In this document: piece after piece, positions 26,993 through 39,679 of the stretch
How positions within the stretch are numbered: the first letter of the stretch is position 1
Layout of the letters: the number at the start of each line of letters is the position of its first letter
Assembly (NCBI RefSeq): GCF_036785885.1
Contig: NC_092329.1
Location: forward strand, 6,014,001 to 6,078,000
Length of the DNA: 64,000 bases
Direction: 5' to 3'
Origin: Coffea arabica
Taxonomy: Eukaryota; Streptophyta; Magnoliopsida; Gentianales; Rubiaceae
Position numbers and translations under genes: made by a program
Notes under the pieces: model-generated
Told to the model about the DNA's origin: nothing
Database searches by the model: none
Seen by the model: the letters and a program-made list of their open reading frames with translations, nothing else

Positions 26993-29900
26993 GGTGGTGA
27001 TGATTGATGAGAGCTCCTAATTAAGTAGCGTCAGAAGCAAAAAGCACAACAAGATTGACTAGTTGGAATTGGACGGTGGAAAGCTATTGAAACAGAAAGA
27101 TCGGATGGCTGAGATTGAGAATTAGAAACAGGAAAGGAACTGCTGGCCAGATGATTCAACTTCTTCAACTTTATTAATTCGAGGAACAACGTATCCATGA
27201 AAAATTTCTCGGAGATAAAAAGATTGGAGGATTTTGAAGGAAGGGATTCTGACGTTGTTTTTCTTTTTCAGATGATTTTTAAGGAAGAAGAGCGAGGCGT
27301 GTTGAACGAGGGTACACAGGTTTTATAGAAGAAGTTAAACACCAAGGGAAAAAAAAAAAAGACTTAATATTTACTTTTCCAGTTAGGGGAAAATGGAGAT
27401 GGAAAATTGCACAAATGGGCCTCATGTCTACAAATTATCTGTCCTTCCTTGATCTTACACATTTGAAAGGATATATTTTCATTTTACATGTTGATAATTA
27501 TTTACTGCCACAAACTAGTTAGGTATTTGACAAGCATCAGTCTCTCATTTTGGCACATTTCAGTATTCAAGAATGTTTATTTATTTAATCAAAATTAAAA
27601 TTCGGCTCAAACTTAAATAGCTCTAATTTTATACATGTAAATTTCATATTTTATAGGAATCGAGCTAAATTCAAGTCAAATTTGAAATTTTATCGAACAC
27701 AAAATTCTATTCATATTTTAATTAGTTAGTTAATAGATTTAAATTAAAATGAGCTTTTATCACATAGAGTTTGATTCAATTATTGGCTAGTTTAGTTTGT
27801 CTTCTAATTTATGGTCCATAAGTTATTAGCAGGAAGTGTAAGCTGAAAAAAATGGATTAACATGGAACTTGAGACGAAAATGTCAAATTTCGGATGTTTT
27901 TGCCAGGTTGAAAGTACACAATTCTAAACTAAAGGGGTAACAAGTAGTAATAACTTTACAACGAGTGGGACAAATTGCGAGACGGTGCAAAATGGAAAAG
28001 CTGCGGCGAGGAGCAATGGAATTATTCACGTTGGCTGGTTTGGAATATTCGGGGTCCGGCGATCGTGTGGGGAGAAGTGGTTGTGGTGACGTGGAGAGAT
28101 CAGGACCGTTGCTTAGAGACGGGTCCGATGATGTTGTGGAACGCTCGGTAGGAATGGAAACAAAATTAATTAAACCAAATATTCTAGTGTTTAAATTTTG
28201 TTCAATTATTTTAATAAATTTAAAAATTTTATTTAATTTTGATTTATTTGTTTATTGAATCGAATTTAAATAAATATTTTATTAAACTTATTGAATATAA
28301 AATACTATTCAAACCTAATTTGATTAAATGACAAATGAATTCTTACGAATCCAACGCAAACTCAACATCGAATAGTAAGGTTGTGTTTGGATTGTATTTT
28401 TTGTCATTTTTTATGAAAAAATTACTGTAGCGATTTGATATATGTGAGGGAAAAAGATGATAGGGAAATGTGATCACGAAAATCGATAATATTTTCCGAC
28501 GGAAACAAGTAATTCAAGCACGACCTAAGTAGCTCAACTATGAACGCTGGTTCCATATGCCACGTTCGGCCAGTTGTTCAAGAGGTTGAATCGGGATGTT
28601 GGAGAGCTGCCACATGGTAGGAGCACGTGCTCTTCGCTGTTGGTCCTGAGTCAGCCACGCAACTGGATGGCTCACTCGGTGGTACAGGAATTTACTGGAG
28701 GAGGAATATACAAACAGTTCTTGCTTTGCTTTCTAGTTTCTACTTCCGGCAGCCAATTCTTGGTAATAGTCTTCAATTCTACCAATTAAAAAAAGAAAGA
28801 AAGAAAATCGCTTTCGTATACCATCCAATTATAGCTACACAGAACAAATTTTCAACGTTTTTGATATCAGTAATGACATGTTGTTATCACATGGCTAGAG
28901 ACAATTCATCTGTCTAATTAAATAGTTGTCTTCATCAAAGATTGTTTTGTTGCCATGTTTGACAAGTGATTTGCTTGAAAGCAACACCAGACGAGGGTTT
29001 AAAGATGGTGGGTTGTGGTTGATTTTATTGGATTGAACATAAATTTTGGTTCGAAACCCGCAAGCAGTTGGCTAAATTTGGTGTCAAGCACCTGCGGTAG
29101 AGACCACCGGTCTGTATCTGTTGCCAGATTCATCAATCAACTGCAGAATTAATTTGGGGATCTGATAAACGGATTATCCAGAAAGCCCAAGAAACTTTAG
29201 CTTTATGGGCTCTCAGACCCAGTTGATTTCATCAACCCTTTTTTGGACAGCTTTAATCATGGGACCAATATGGGTTGGACCCATTTTAATGCAGCCCAAA
29301 TACCCAATAAATTCCATTTTATTTTTTAAACTATTTTTTCTAAAGCCAAATGTCTCAATTACCTTTTTAAATATCATTTACTAAGTTTGTTTAACTTGGC
29401 AAAAGTATCAACCATCAAAGTCATGGATTCTCCTCAAATGTTTGATGATTTAGTTTTGTACCTGTCCAAATTTTTACTTCCTATGACTAAATGCAACCCA
29501 TGTTTCCTCTAATAGACGATCTTATACATATTTGTACAGTCCAGATGACGATGAAGTTGATTAGTTCTAATTTTTTTGCACGGTAGAAAAATCATATAAT
29601 AAAACCTATGTCAATTGATTTTTTTTTTATAAATTCAGTTTTCGAGGACCAAATTTCATGAGATTTGAAAATAAATTTGCTTTCTCAAGTTCAATTTGGA
29701 TGTAACGAACTTTGCTAATCAAATGTCTCAAAATTGTTGGGTGGATATTGGCATCTAGAAAAATTAATCTTTTCAGGTCTTGAGAGAAAGTAAGACTCGT
29801 GGAGTCCCAATTAGACCTATCTTTTCAATGAATATTATTGGATATTCTCAATTAAGCACAGTCTTATATTTTACATACCCATCCCGCTCAAATTAAATTT

Positions 29901-32578
29901 GGGCATGAAAACCCATTGGATCTTGGAACTTTTTACCACCTCTATTAAAAAGAATAAAAAATCATTTCCGGTCGTGTCATTGTACCGTCCAAATACGCGG
30001 TAAACTAGCACAATCACATTCAAAAAACTGAATTTGATTGAATGATTGTTTGAATTAGTCCATTGTACCCTCCAATTAAGTGCCGTAAACAATTATTCGG
30101 CAGGTCTCGCACGATTTAGATCCAAAAACTCGTTGGACAATAAGTGGGTGCATTGGAATTTCTCAAATTTGTACCAGACAATCTGGACCAGCCCAGAACC
30201 ATTTCAGGGTTATACGTTTGAGATATATGTTGGTTATCATATTGGGAAATGGGAAACCAAAGCCCACAGGCCCGTGCTGAAGTTGTACTCCAAGCAAAAG
30301 TTGATGGTTACGGGTGGAATTGTGGACGTCCTTTTAGTTCAATTCGCTCAATTTTTGTTTAATAGGTTCAAGGCGCTTGTAACTTTATAAACATGCCGAA
30401 AGTATTCCATGATTGTGTGACTTAAGATTAGCCAAAGATGTCGAATTTGTAGTTGAGTTTTCAACAACCAAACAAATTCCTGTAATGATTAGTCTCTCAA
30501 AAGTTGTACCTCAAAGCGCTGAACTGAATTAGTACGTACGACTTGGTCGAATAGTTATAAATGCATTTCGAAATCTTTGAAGTATGTTTGGTCTCTAATT
30601 TCATGTTTTTTTAAAAAAATTCCAGCAGGAGGAAGGTGAGATTTAAGAAGTGGAGAGAGAGAAGAGAGAGTTTCAATTTCAACAATTGGAGCAAGGCCTT
30701 CTCGGCGGACTCTAATTTCATTGTCGACTCTTTTTTTCCAAAATAGTAAAAGTATTAGCTTTTTTGGGAATTTTTTGAAAAATTTTATTGTAGCAGAGTT
30801 TTTAGAGTATATTTTGAAATATGTTTAGAAAATAATTTGAAATATTTAAGAGTAGTAGAATTTTTAAAATATATTTTGAGATATTTTTTAAACATTAAAA
30901 AAAATTTAGATTACTTTTTAAAGTACTTTCTAGAGTACTTTTTAAAAATTTTTATAGTATTTAAAAAATTAGTTTTTGAAAAACTATAGGATCCAAACAG
31001 AGCCAGTATCGTGACAGTATTAGTCTCCAGAATAAGAGAAATGGAAGGGGTTCAAATTTCACTCTCTCTCACAAAATAAAAGTTGAATTGAGGTCAAAGA
31101 AATATGTAACCCGTAAATCTCATGCATGGCACATTTCACTCGCCGCCAAAGTAAACTAATTGTAGTTAGGGAGAAATGATGTATCATTTTCTAAACACAT
31201 TATAGTTTATTGAAAATTAATTGTATAATATTGTAACTAATAGGATATTAAATTATCATTCACGTAAATTTATACATCTCAAATTTTGTCAATATTACAT
31301 GCCATCATTTCAATTTTACGTTCTGTTTTTCCCCCCTACGAGTTGCCAAATTTTGGCCACCAACCTATGAGCGATTATTGCTAAACCATCCTCCCCACCT
31401 TTTACCCCTGTGCACCACCCACGGGAGCCTATTTCTCAGTAAAAGGCACGTTGTCAATAGTGTTTGACCATGAGGGGGTGCTGCCTTAATCACTCAGCAT
31501 GATTTTCCAAAATGGATGTATGTCTAGTTTAATGATGAGATGGTGGTTGTGGTATTCTATTCTCTTTCTTGTCGCAAACTTCTTGTTGTCTAATGAAATT
31601 CTAGGCAAGCAAAAGCAATTCCAAAGACCCTCCAATTGAAGGGACACCCCCCCGAGCCAAGAATCTATAGGAGTGAGCTGGGGGAGTAAGGGCGGGTGCA
31701 GAGCAATGTTGGGTGGGGTACAAATGGGAAGTACCCATGTGAGCACAGCACACTGCCCAGAGAGAAGTGTTTTTTTGGGGAGTAGGAGAGGAGGGTTTGA
31801 AAGGAGATCAAGTGCAGTCAAACATAACATTGGGAATCCAACCAATTATCATCATCTTTCTTGGTTTGTTTCCCCGGGGAGGTGAAGTGAATGAATGAAA
31901 TGCTACTGCTACAAGGAAAGGATGGCAGAGGGGGTTTTGCTGAAAGAGATGGCCAGCAGTGTAGTCCTGGGATTTAGTAACTTGAAAAGAGTGATAGTAG
32001 CAAGCAAGCAAGCAAATTCTGATGATGATTTTTCTGAAAGAGAGGACTCAATAGATAGAGAGAGAGTTCTGTTCTGAATGCAGTACCCATTCTTCCATTG
32101 TCAGGACAACTTTCAAGTCCCCAGTCAACATCATGTACGGCACCTTCTTCTGTTCCCCCGCTGCCCAAGTTCCATGTCCCATCTTTTCGGGTCGTTATTT
32201 CCCCCCATCCAACCCTTTTTCATTCTCTATTGGACGCTTGATTGAACTTGTCCCACCAACCTATATGGGCCATAATTTTAAGCAGCAGCAGTTGATGGTG
32301 ATAAAGGATTTGAACATTACGTAGTTTTGTAGATTAAGCATAAATACTACACTGTATTAGAACCAACTTGGTAGCTAATAACTAAAAACTGGGAAATCGT
32401 TCAATTGTAAAATCAAGTTGAAGTACGTGAAAATATATAATCCATCCCAGATGCAAATAGGCGCTGTTGACAATCGAATCCTATCTAACCATTGTTCACA
32501 GAATGACAATACAAACTAGAAACTTCAGAGAAGTTAGATTGAAGCAGGAGGCTAGAAGTAATACCATTGGATACCAAA
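26993..32578. other. Intergenic region upstream of the SAT32-like gene
   Basis: The first 300 bases should hold the SAT32-like 5' UTR and promoter. GC-richer islands at about 27960-28150, 28560-28760 and 31330-32230 show no frame with recognisable protein. A MITE-like copy is listed separately at 28379. At 30700-31005 there is another MITE-like tract ending in ATAGGATCCAAACAGAGCC. A short block with CTTCCGGTCGTGT-like text at about 29948-29992 recurs near 36961-37013, so it is a dispersed repeat. Confidence 0.5.
28379..28530 (+). mobile_element. MITE copy, family A
   Basis: The tract begins TTGTGTTTGGATTG and carries ATTACTGTAGCGATTTGATA and TATGTGAGGGAAAA. The reverse complement of the same sequence occurs at 32685-32829. 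The 3' terminus (AAGTAATTCAAGCACGACC) has decayed, so the terminal inverted repeat is clearer in the second copy. There is no coding capacity, so any movement would depend on a transposase supplied elsewhere. Confidence 0.7.
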
Positions 32579-32875
32579 ATTATTCCAAATAATATTTTGC
32601 TTGCATCACAAACACATTTTCCAACCTACCTTTTTATATTCCCAATCAACTTTTTATCTCACATACATCATATCACAAAAAGTAGGCCATGCTTGGATTG
32701 CTTGTTTCTGTCGAAAAATATTGTCGTTTTCCGTAATCACATTTTCCTATCACATTTTCCCTCACATATATCAAATCGCTACAGTAATTTTTCCATGAAA
32801 AATGACGGAAAATGCAATCCAAACACAACGTAATTATTCCAAATAATATTTCAGATAATACACTATCCAAACACA
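32579..32875 (-). mobile_element. MITE family B, interrupted by a family A MITE
   Basis: The outer sequence has ATTATTCCAAATAATATTT at both flanks (32579 and 32833 areas) and ends in CACTATCCAAACACATG. Between its halves sits a complete family A copy. The outer element has no coding capacity. A degenerate relative is visible near 1010-1080. Exact ends and target duplication could not be fixed by eye. Confidence 0.65.
32685..32829 (-). mobile_element. Nested family A MITE
   Basis: This copy is bounded by CTTGGATTGCTTG on the left and TGCAATCCAAACACAAC on the right, so TTGGATTGC and GCAATCCAA form a 9-bp terminal inverted repeat. It splits the family B element and is therefore the younger insertion. 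GTA flanks both sides and may be a 3-bp target duplication. It is the reverse complement of the copy at 28379. Confidence 0.7.
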
Positions 32876-33145
32876 TGACAGCAATGGATATCCTAACTAG
32901 AACTGCATAATTAATTGTCGAAACAAATCAGTTCTATATATGGTTGGAGTCCTTTGGTTCCCCCTAGTTTACTTTCTTAGCCTATCATTCAGGGGTATCC
33001 TGTTGCATATCAAGTTTGGTTAAATTTTGTAGTTCTGCCCAGTAAATTTGATCACTATCATGGCATTTGGTACATGAGAGGCATGGAAACTTTAAATTTT
33101 AGAACCCAAAGAATTTGTTGGAAAGACTGATTTTCAGGAAAAATC

Positions 33146-34564
33146 CACTTTTCATCCTCAAACTTTGTGACGAAGACACATTTGGTTCTCAAACTTTTCG
33201 TCAGAACACATATCAATTTATAGCCAACACAAGTCCACACTTGACTCTTTCTCTAATCCACTGCTTTTCTTCTCCAAGTTTCCCCTTTCCCACTGAGTTA
33301 ATGAAGTGAAAAGCTGCTTGAGATTAGCAGAGTTAATGGAGTGATTCATCAAAGTTTTTTCAATCCAGTATATTTAATATAAATTAAATGATTCATAATA
33401 AAATGCTCATAAATAGATATTACTTTGTTCGTGTAATAAAGGAAACCCATAAAGAGCTGATATGTTATGGGCAATTTTTTTTTTTTACTTTCACGTATTT
33501 AATTTATGTTAAATACAAAACCTACTAGTTTTCCTTTCGTAAAAATATTAGTATATCACTTTTTAAATTTTACTTACAAACATTTATGTATTTAACATAA
33601 ATTATATGATTCAGAGTAAAATGCCTATAAATAGCTAGTACTTTATTCATATAATAGAAGAAACCCGTAAAGAGCTAGTAAAAAGTGGGCAATTTCTTTT
33701 TTTACTTTCACGTATTTAATTTATGTTAAATATAAAATCTACTAGTTTTTCTTTCGTAATAATATTAGTGTAACACTTTTTGAATTTCACTTATCAACGT
33801 TTATGTATTTAATATAAATTAAATGATTCAAAGTAAAATGCTCATAAATAGCTAATACTTCATTCATATAATGAAAGAAACTCGTAAAGAACTGGTATGT
33901 TATGGACAATTTTTTTTACTTTCAAATACTTCATTTATATTAAATACAAAACATGCTAGTTTTCCTTTCGTAAAAATATTTGTGTAACGGCTTTTGAATT
34001 TTATTTGCAAATATTTATGTATTTAACATAAATTAAATGATTCAAAATAAAATGCCCATAAAAACTGGTACTTGGTTTATGTAATAGAGAAAAGCCATAA
34101 AGAGTTGGTACTTTATGAGATATATTTTTTTAAAAAAATATTTAATTTATGTTAAATAGATAACCTACTAGTTTTTTTTCGAAAGAAATTACTGTAACAC
34201 TTTTTGAATTTTACTTAAAAATATTTATATATTTATTATAAATTGAATGTTTGAGAGTAAAATGTCCACAAAAGCTAGTATTTTGAATAGGTAATGCCCA
34301 TTAAGTAAGAACTTAAAATAATACCAAAATGGACAACTTGTTCAAGGAATTGTGTAATGTCCACAAAAAGCTGACTTGTGTTGGTTATAAATTGATATTT
34401 GAACATTTGTTAACGGCCACGTGGTCTTCACCGTCCAAATTGAGTAAATTCCCGTTTTTTGACTAAATATGGCAAAAAATCGTTAATTCATGTACTCAAT
34501 ATGTTCTAACGAAAAGTTTGGGGATCAAATGTGTCTTGGTCACAAAGTTTAAGGATGAAAAGTG
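33146..34564. mobile_element. Inverted-repeat element enclosing an AT-rich tandem array
   Basis: The left end (33146-33235) and right end (34371-34564) are inverted relatives. CACTTTTCATCCTCAAACTT at the left pairs with AAGTTTAAGGATGAAAAGTG at the right, and CAATTTATAGCCAACACAAG with CTTGTGTTGGTTATAAATTG. The left end lacks about 100 bases present in the right. The interior is a ~215-bp tandem array. No transposase is present. Long terminal inverted repeats around tandem repeats recall non-autonomous MULE-type elements, but no 9-bp target duplication could be found, so the family is open. Confidence 0.65.
33370..34290. repeat. Tandem array, about 4.4 units of ~215 bp
   Basis: The anchor word ATGATTCA, followed by a run close to AGTAAAATGC, occurs at 33388, 33606, 33823 and 34037, with a diverged copy at 34247. 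Spacings are 218, 217, 214 and 210 bases. Each unit also carries TTAATTTATGTTAAATA and a CTAGTTTTCCTTTCGTAA-like word. Divergence between units is visible, so the array is not very recent. It is wholly enclosed by the inverted repeats of the surrounding element. Confidence 0.85.
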
Positions 34565-35836
34565 AGTAAATTCACCGTCCATCAGCAGGAAGGAAAGAAA
34601 CGCTCTTTAAAAAAAAAAAAAAAAAAAAAAACTTTGTAGCAATGATTCGATCTTTTCGAGTTTCCAGGTATAGACCATACTCGTCTGTTTTATATAATGT
34701 ATTATAAATTTTGTTGGTACTGCTGTCTGCGTACTTTTATGAAACCTTTTAGTGTTGGGTTCCCGCGAATCTGCAAGCTGCATGGGTCTTTTTTCTATTC
34801 TCAGACAGACACCTTTCACAGATGGACTCAATTTATTTTGCATAATTATTCCGTAATTAATATTCTGTATATTTCTTTTCTTTTTGAAGGATTTTGTCTT
34901 TTATGTTCATTAGTTGCTTTTTTTTTTGACAGATTTATTATTAATTCCAGACCAATTGTATTTCTGCATTGACTAAAATGATCGATTGTCACTGTTGAAT
35001 GTACCTTAGTATTCATTCCACCATTAGTGGTTCATAGTTGTACAGGGCCTTAGAGATTAAATTCTGAGCTTAATAGTTAGGGGTAGAAAAAGTGTAGGGA
35101 GGGAAGAGAGGATGAAAAAAGAAAAAAAAACTTGTAATTTGCACTTCTAAGCCAGTCTTTCTCTCTCTCTCTCTCTCTTTTTGGGATTTTTCTGAATGCA
35201 TCTCTTCGGGATTTTCTAAAGCAGCTTGATTTGATCAAAATTTCTATTCTTCAAGTACTATTTGCTTTTTTCCCCACTTAAAGCTATTTGGTTATGTCAA
35301 CTAAGAATGCAAGTTCACTAAGTAGTAAGCTAACACGGTATGAAATGGTGTGCCTGCGTCCTGCATCAACATTCACCCTCTAACATCTAAAGATCTGCGA
35401 CAATTACCTACCCACCCCAAAAAAAAGAACAGTAAGGATGGAAGATAATATACGTTAGAATTTAGTGACTGGGGAATGAAGCGTCAGACAGATTGAAGAA
35501 ACAATAAAGCCTTGAACAAACTTTTTTTAACTTACTGGTTTTTAGAGCTTGTATAACTCTAGTGAATCAATCCCTCATTTTTATTCTTCTGAAACGCGTG
35601 ACATAAAATTCATCCCCTCGGCACATATTCAGTGTTCTGAAAATCGGATTGGCCGATTGATTCGATCGATTGAATCGTGAACCAGTCATATTTTCGATCT
35701 GATTCAATAGTTGACCCAAAGTTTAATTAAATAGATAAAAACCAATAGAATCGGGCGATTAAACTAGGGTTACTAACTTTTTTATTTTTGAGAATAAATG
35801 TTTCAGCTTTATTCACATTATTTAACATTAAAATAA

Positions 35837-35997
35837 GAGTAAATCTTTTCTACACTGACGGTGTATACACTATCATCGTTGGATTCATGATATGTGTGCA
35901 AAAATTGAATTTTAAATTCAAACTTTGCATAATTATCATTCATTGAACGCTGATAGTGTATAGTGTATACACTATCAGTGGAGGAAAGATTAATCTT
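35837..35997. mobile_element. 161-bp MITE with 8-bp target duplication (hAT-like)
   Basis: The termini are inverted: GAGTAAATCTTTTCTACACT at the left and, read on the other strand, AAGATTAATCTTTCCTCCAC at the right. Both continue into GTGTATACACTATC. The word TAAAATAA flanks both sides (35829-35836 and 35998-36005). An 8-bp duplication is typical of the hAT superfamily. The element has no coding capacity. Confidence 0.8.
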
Positions 35998-37182
35998 TAA
36001 AATAAATTTTAAACAAGGCCTAAAGTGGTCCAACTAGTCAAACCGCAAACCAACCCTCTTCCAACTCATTCTCCCATATGAGTTTAAAAACATTGCATAT
36101 ATATATTTACATACATCTTACCTTACCATGTTCATGGTGTCGATTGATCATCTCTTCTTCGTGATACACCTGGGTTTGCACATTCTATGAAACAGAGTGG
36201 GTTTGTGAACATGCGCAAAAAGAATGCTAGAGATTTATAAAACTATTGAAGAATAAATTCAAAAAGTATATTAATTTTTTGAAACAAAAAAAAATTATTG
36301 GCTCATGCATGATCCTGACAAAGAGGTGATTGTTTTTTGCTTGTAAAACGTTCTTTCAGTCAAACGCACGCATTTTCTTGATATCTTTCTACTTTTTACT
36401 CCCTCATAAATCTTAATTAATTTCTGTGCTTCTAATAATAAGAATAAAGATGAAAAATCAGTGTGCCATCTCACATGATCCAATCAGCTTCAACTTAGGT
36501 ATCTACGTCCAAACACATCTCTGCAAAGAAAAGTGTCTGCAGGTGTCTCTCCCCAACCACCACCACCACCCCCCCCCCCCCTCCCCAGCCCCCGGCTTCT
36601 TCTCTTTCTTCCTCTTTTAAAATGGGAACAGCAGACTTGTAGTGGGCATCATGCTTCTATGTTCTAGTTGGAGAAGAACCGCCATGTTTATCTGGGTACC
36701 ATATGCCTGTAGTGCAGAGGCACAATTTCAGCTCGTATGGCTTTACATATTTGTTTTTTCCTTTTTGAAAATGATATCTTGCATTTTCGCCTAAACAATT
36801 TGGGAGAAGTTCCATTATTAAAATCCCAGCTTTAATTTTGTCTCGCTTGTAACTTGTAACACAATTTTTATTCAAACTATTGAACTTTTCCTAGAAAACT
36901 AAACAAAATATTCGAGTGGGTTTAGAAAAGTTGGATGTGCCCTTTAAGATGTACAGTTATTCTGCTAAAAAGAATAAACATCACTTCCGGTCGTGTTATT
37001 GTGCCCTCCAATTGTTTTCTGCTGAGACTGATTATCTTGTTTTCTTTTACAATCAAATCAATGCTGGCTTTCTCTTAAATATATGTATAAAGAAATGAAA
37101 TTCATGCTAGCTATCACAGTATCACGTCGCAATGTTCGAAAACTGTTAGTAATTGGAACCTCCTCCTTGGCTTTTACCTTTA

Positions 37183-37214
37183 CTAGTTTTTTCAGCCTCA
37201 CGCGATGCGTGAGG
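37183..37214 (-). mobile_element. Helitron-like 3' terminus
   Basis: On the minus strand a perfect hairpin (CCTCACGC, loop ATC, GCGTGAGG) is followed after nine bases by CTAG and then T. Helitron 3' ends show a short GC-rich hairpin about 10-12 bases before CTRR, with insertion before T. The body would extend towards higher coordinates. A 5' TC end could not be identified, and no Rep/helicase is encoded, so it would be non-autonomous or a fragment. Confidence 0.5.
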
Positions 37215-39287
37215 ATGCCCTGAGTCTATGTTAATCAATATCAAATGAAGGCAAGTGGATTAATGTAAAATGTTTATATATTAATACATGATAGTTGTTA
37301 AATAAATGTGGAGAATTTGACTTTATGTAAATTGAATATTGTTGTTACTCATTTACTCATTTGATTTGTAATTTTCTCTTAGATAATCAGTCAATACCTT
37401 AAAATCTTTGCGAATTCTTGATACTATAAATAAATGATGCATTCATTTGAAAATGTACAATTACATACAAATATCATAAATATGGTGACGCTGATCACTT
37501 TTAAAATTATGCACGCACTATTTGTATCTAGTCAAGAATGAAATAAGTTTAAACAAGTAAAACCCTTCTTGAAACTTATTGTGAATAAACACAATGGTGA
37601 TATCAATAATTTAAAAGAACAATCATCACATTTCTACGCAATAAAAAATGTCAAGAAATTGAGAATTATTCATGATGTAGTAAAACGAATATGCTTCTAG
37701 TAATTGTAGTAAAAAATATCATATTGACAGGTGTAGTTTCTTGTAGTAATCTTTACAATAAAACGTGTCTTCCCAAACTTCTTGCACTCATTGCAACAAT
37801 TTTTGGGTGTAGCACGTACATCATCGTCATCATTTTTCTTCTTTGCATCTCTTTTTTTGTGCAGAGACCATTAATCAATGACGATGAACTTTTCCTTCTT
37901 TTCTTTTGTCAAGCATTCTTTGAAGTAGAACAAATTATAGTAATCTTGAGACATGCAACATGTAGTATATTTTACCTTATAACCTTAATAGCTAATTGGA
38001 CCTTAACTACCATTTGAATCCCGTGAGGATGCCTGGATTTCCGCTTGAATTTGCTACGAAATATCTAAGTATTTGATTGGACTTGTTGCCAATTTCTGAT
38101 ACATTTGTGGGAATGCATTAGTAGGAGAATTACTTAGGAATTACTAAACAATAGCTAGGAACAACCTAGAGAAATATATCATACTCAGATTCACTGCAAT
38201 GTATTATCCCTATTTTCGCAAATGCAAAGCAATAGTATCCCTGCATCTACAGCTAATCTTAGTAGGGACCATTCAATATTGATTTATAAATGACCAAACT
38301 ACTTATTCGATTATCCACCAAACCGAATAGCTCCTATTCATAGCTTTCTATCTCACTGGTTTTTTTGGAGGAAACTACTTATTGATCTTATTTCGGAGAA
38401 GATTTGGAATTCAGAGACCTTATTCACTGCATGAGGTAGTCTTTTAAACCTTTGCCACTTTTTTGTATGTATTTTTCCTCAAAGTTTTTGTGGTACTTGC
38501 ATGATTAGGAAATTAAACTATACTTTGATGAAAAAAACATGTGGCTTTGACCTACAGTATGTCAAAATTGCAAGCAATTGATAGATAGTATTCAATTTCT
38601 GGTTTCTTTATATATTTGGCTTGCAGATTTTTCTTGCTAAGCAGACCCAGAATTCTTGTACTTGTGCTTCAAACTTTACTGTTGTTGTAGTCAAGCAATG
38701 GTAATTTATGTGAAAAATCACCTAATTTTTTAGAGGATTGCTAATTGATTCCATTCTTGGTACTCTGGCCTTTTATTGTGGTCCTATAGTTCGACATATT
38801 AGTTTTCAGAAAGAAACAACAATCCTCAAAAGGTTTGTATCTAATTGAAATTTTAAGGGATAGCTGGATAATCCTTCTTCTTATCTTTAAACCCATGAGT
38901 GGGTTATGGAACGAGCAAAATTTTGGTCCCCTTCCCCCCCTCCCCGGGCCTACTTCTGGCATGATATATCAACATAGAGACGATATTGCCCGTCTCCTTG
39001 CATTCTTCTCTGTATACGCTTCTTCTAAGTTTGCATATTTCCGTCGGCAACCCATTAAAAAAGCTCAGCTATACATAAATAAGAATATTTCAATAAAAAT
39101 GCATACCCAATCAAATTAGTAGTAGAAGGCAATTAATAAACAAATGAAAGATAGTTGTACGTCTAATATGCCAGTAAGAATCCATAACATATTCATTAAC
39201 ATGGCTCACTAAACTATTATAATCATGTAAACACTTCGACTTATTAAGCCTTTCAGTACAAGGACAAAACCACGGAAAGGTAGAAAT

Positions 39288-39633
39288 AAACCACAGAGCT
39301 CACCTTGTAAAATGAGACAATGAAACCTTTCAATTGGGAAGAAGGGTTGCCTGTGAGGGAAAAAGAAATACGAAAAAGTGGCAAAGGTTTAAGCACAGAA
39401 TGGTGCGTAAAAAATCAGGAAAACCAAATACATGCATGGCATATCTTTAGAGCTGTTTATAAACCACAGAGCTCACCTTGCAAAATCAGACAATGAAAGC
39501 TTTCAATTGGGAAAAAGGGTTGCCTATGAGGGAAAAAGAAATACGAAAAAGTGACAAAGGTTTAAGAACAGAAGGGTGCGTAAAAAATCAGGAAAATCGA
39601 ATACATGCATGGCATATCTTTAGAGCTGTTTAT
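39288..39633. repeat. Direct tandem duplication, two units of 173 bp
   Basis: AAACCACAGAGCTCACCTTG starts both units (39288 and 39461) and both end in TTTAGAGCTGTTTAT. A handful of substitutions separate them. The pair lies 46 bases from the retrotransposon insertion point but outside its target duplication, so it predates or is independent of the insertion. Confidence 0.85.
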
Positions 39634-39679
39634 CTTTAGAATTGGGATTTCCACAGGCTAGTGGATACACAAGTGCACC

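Larger units (their letters stand above)
34565..39287. other. Intergenic region with small mobile elements
   Basis: No gene is recognised. Poly-A (34609-34630), a CT run (about 35159-35178) and a C-rich tract (about 36569-36590) occur. A hAT-like MITE (35837-35997) and a Helitron-like terminus (37183-37214) are listed separately. The open frames here are short, AT-biased and without recognisable motifs. Confidence 0.5.

Noticed and set aside
31486..31845. Minus-strand frame of 119 codons in a GC-richer island
   Set aside because: No family resemblance, no splice partners and biased low-information composition; an unannotated gene relic cannot be excluded.
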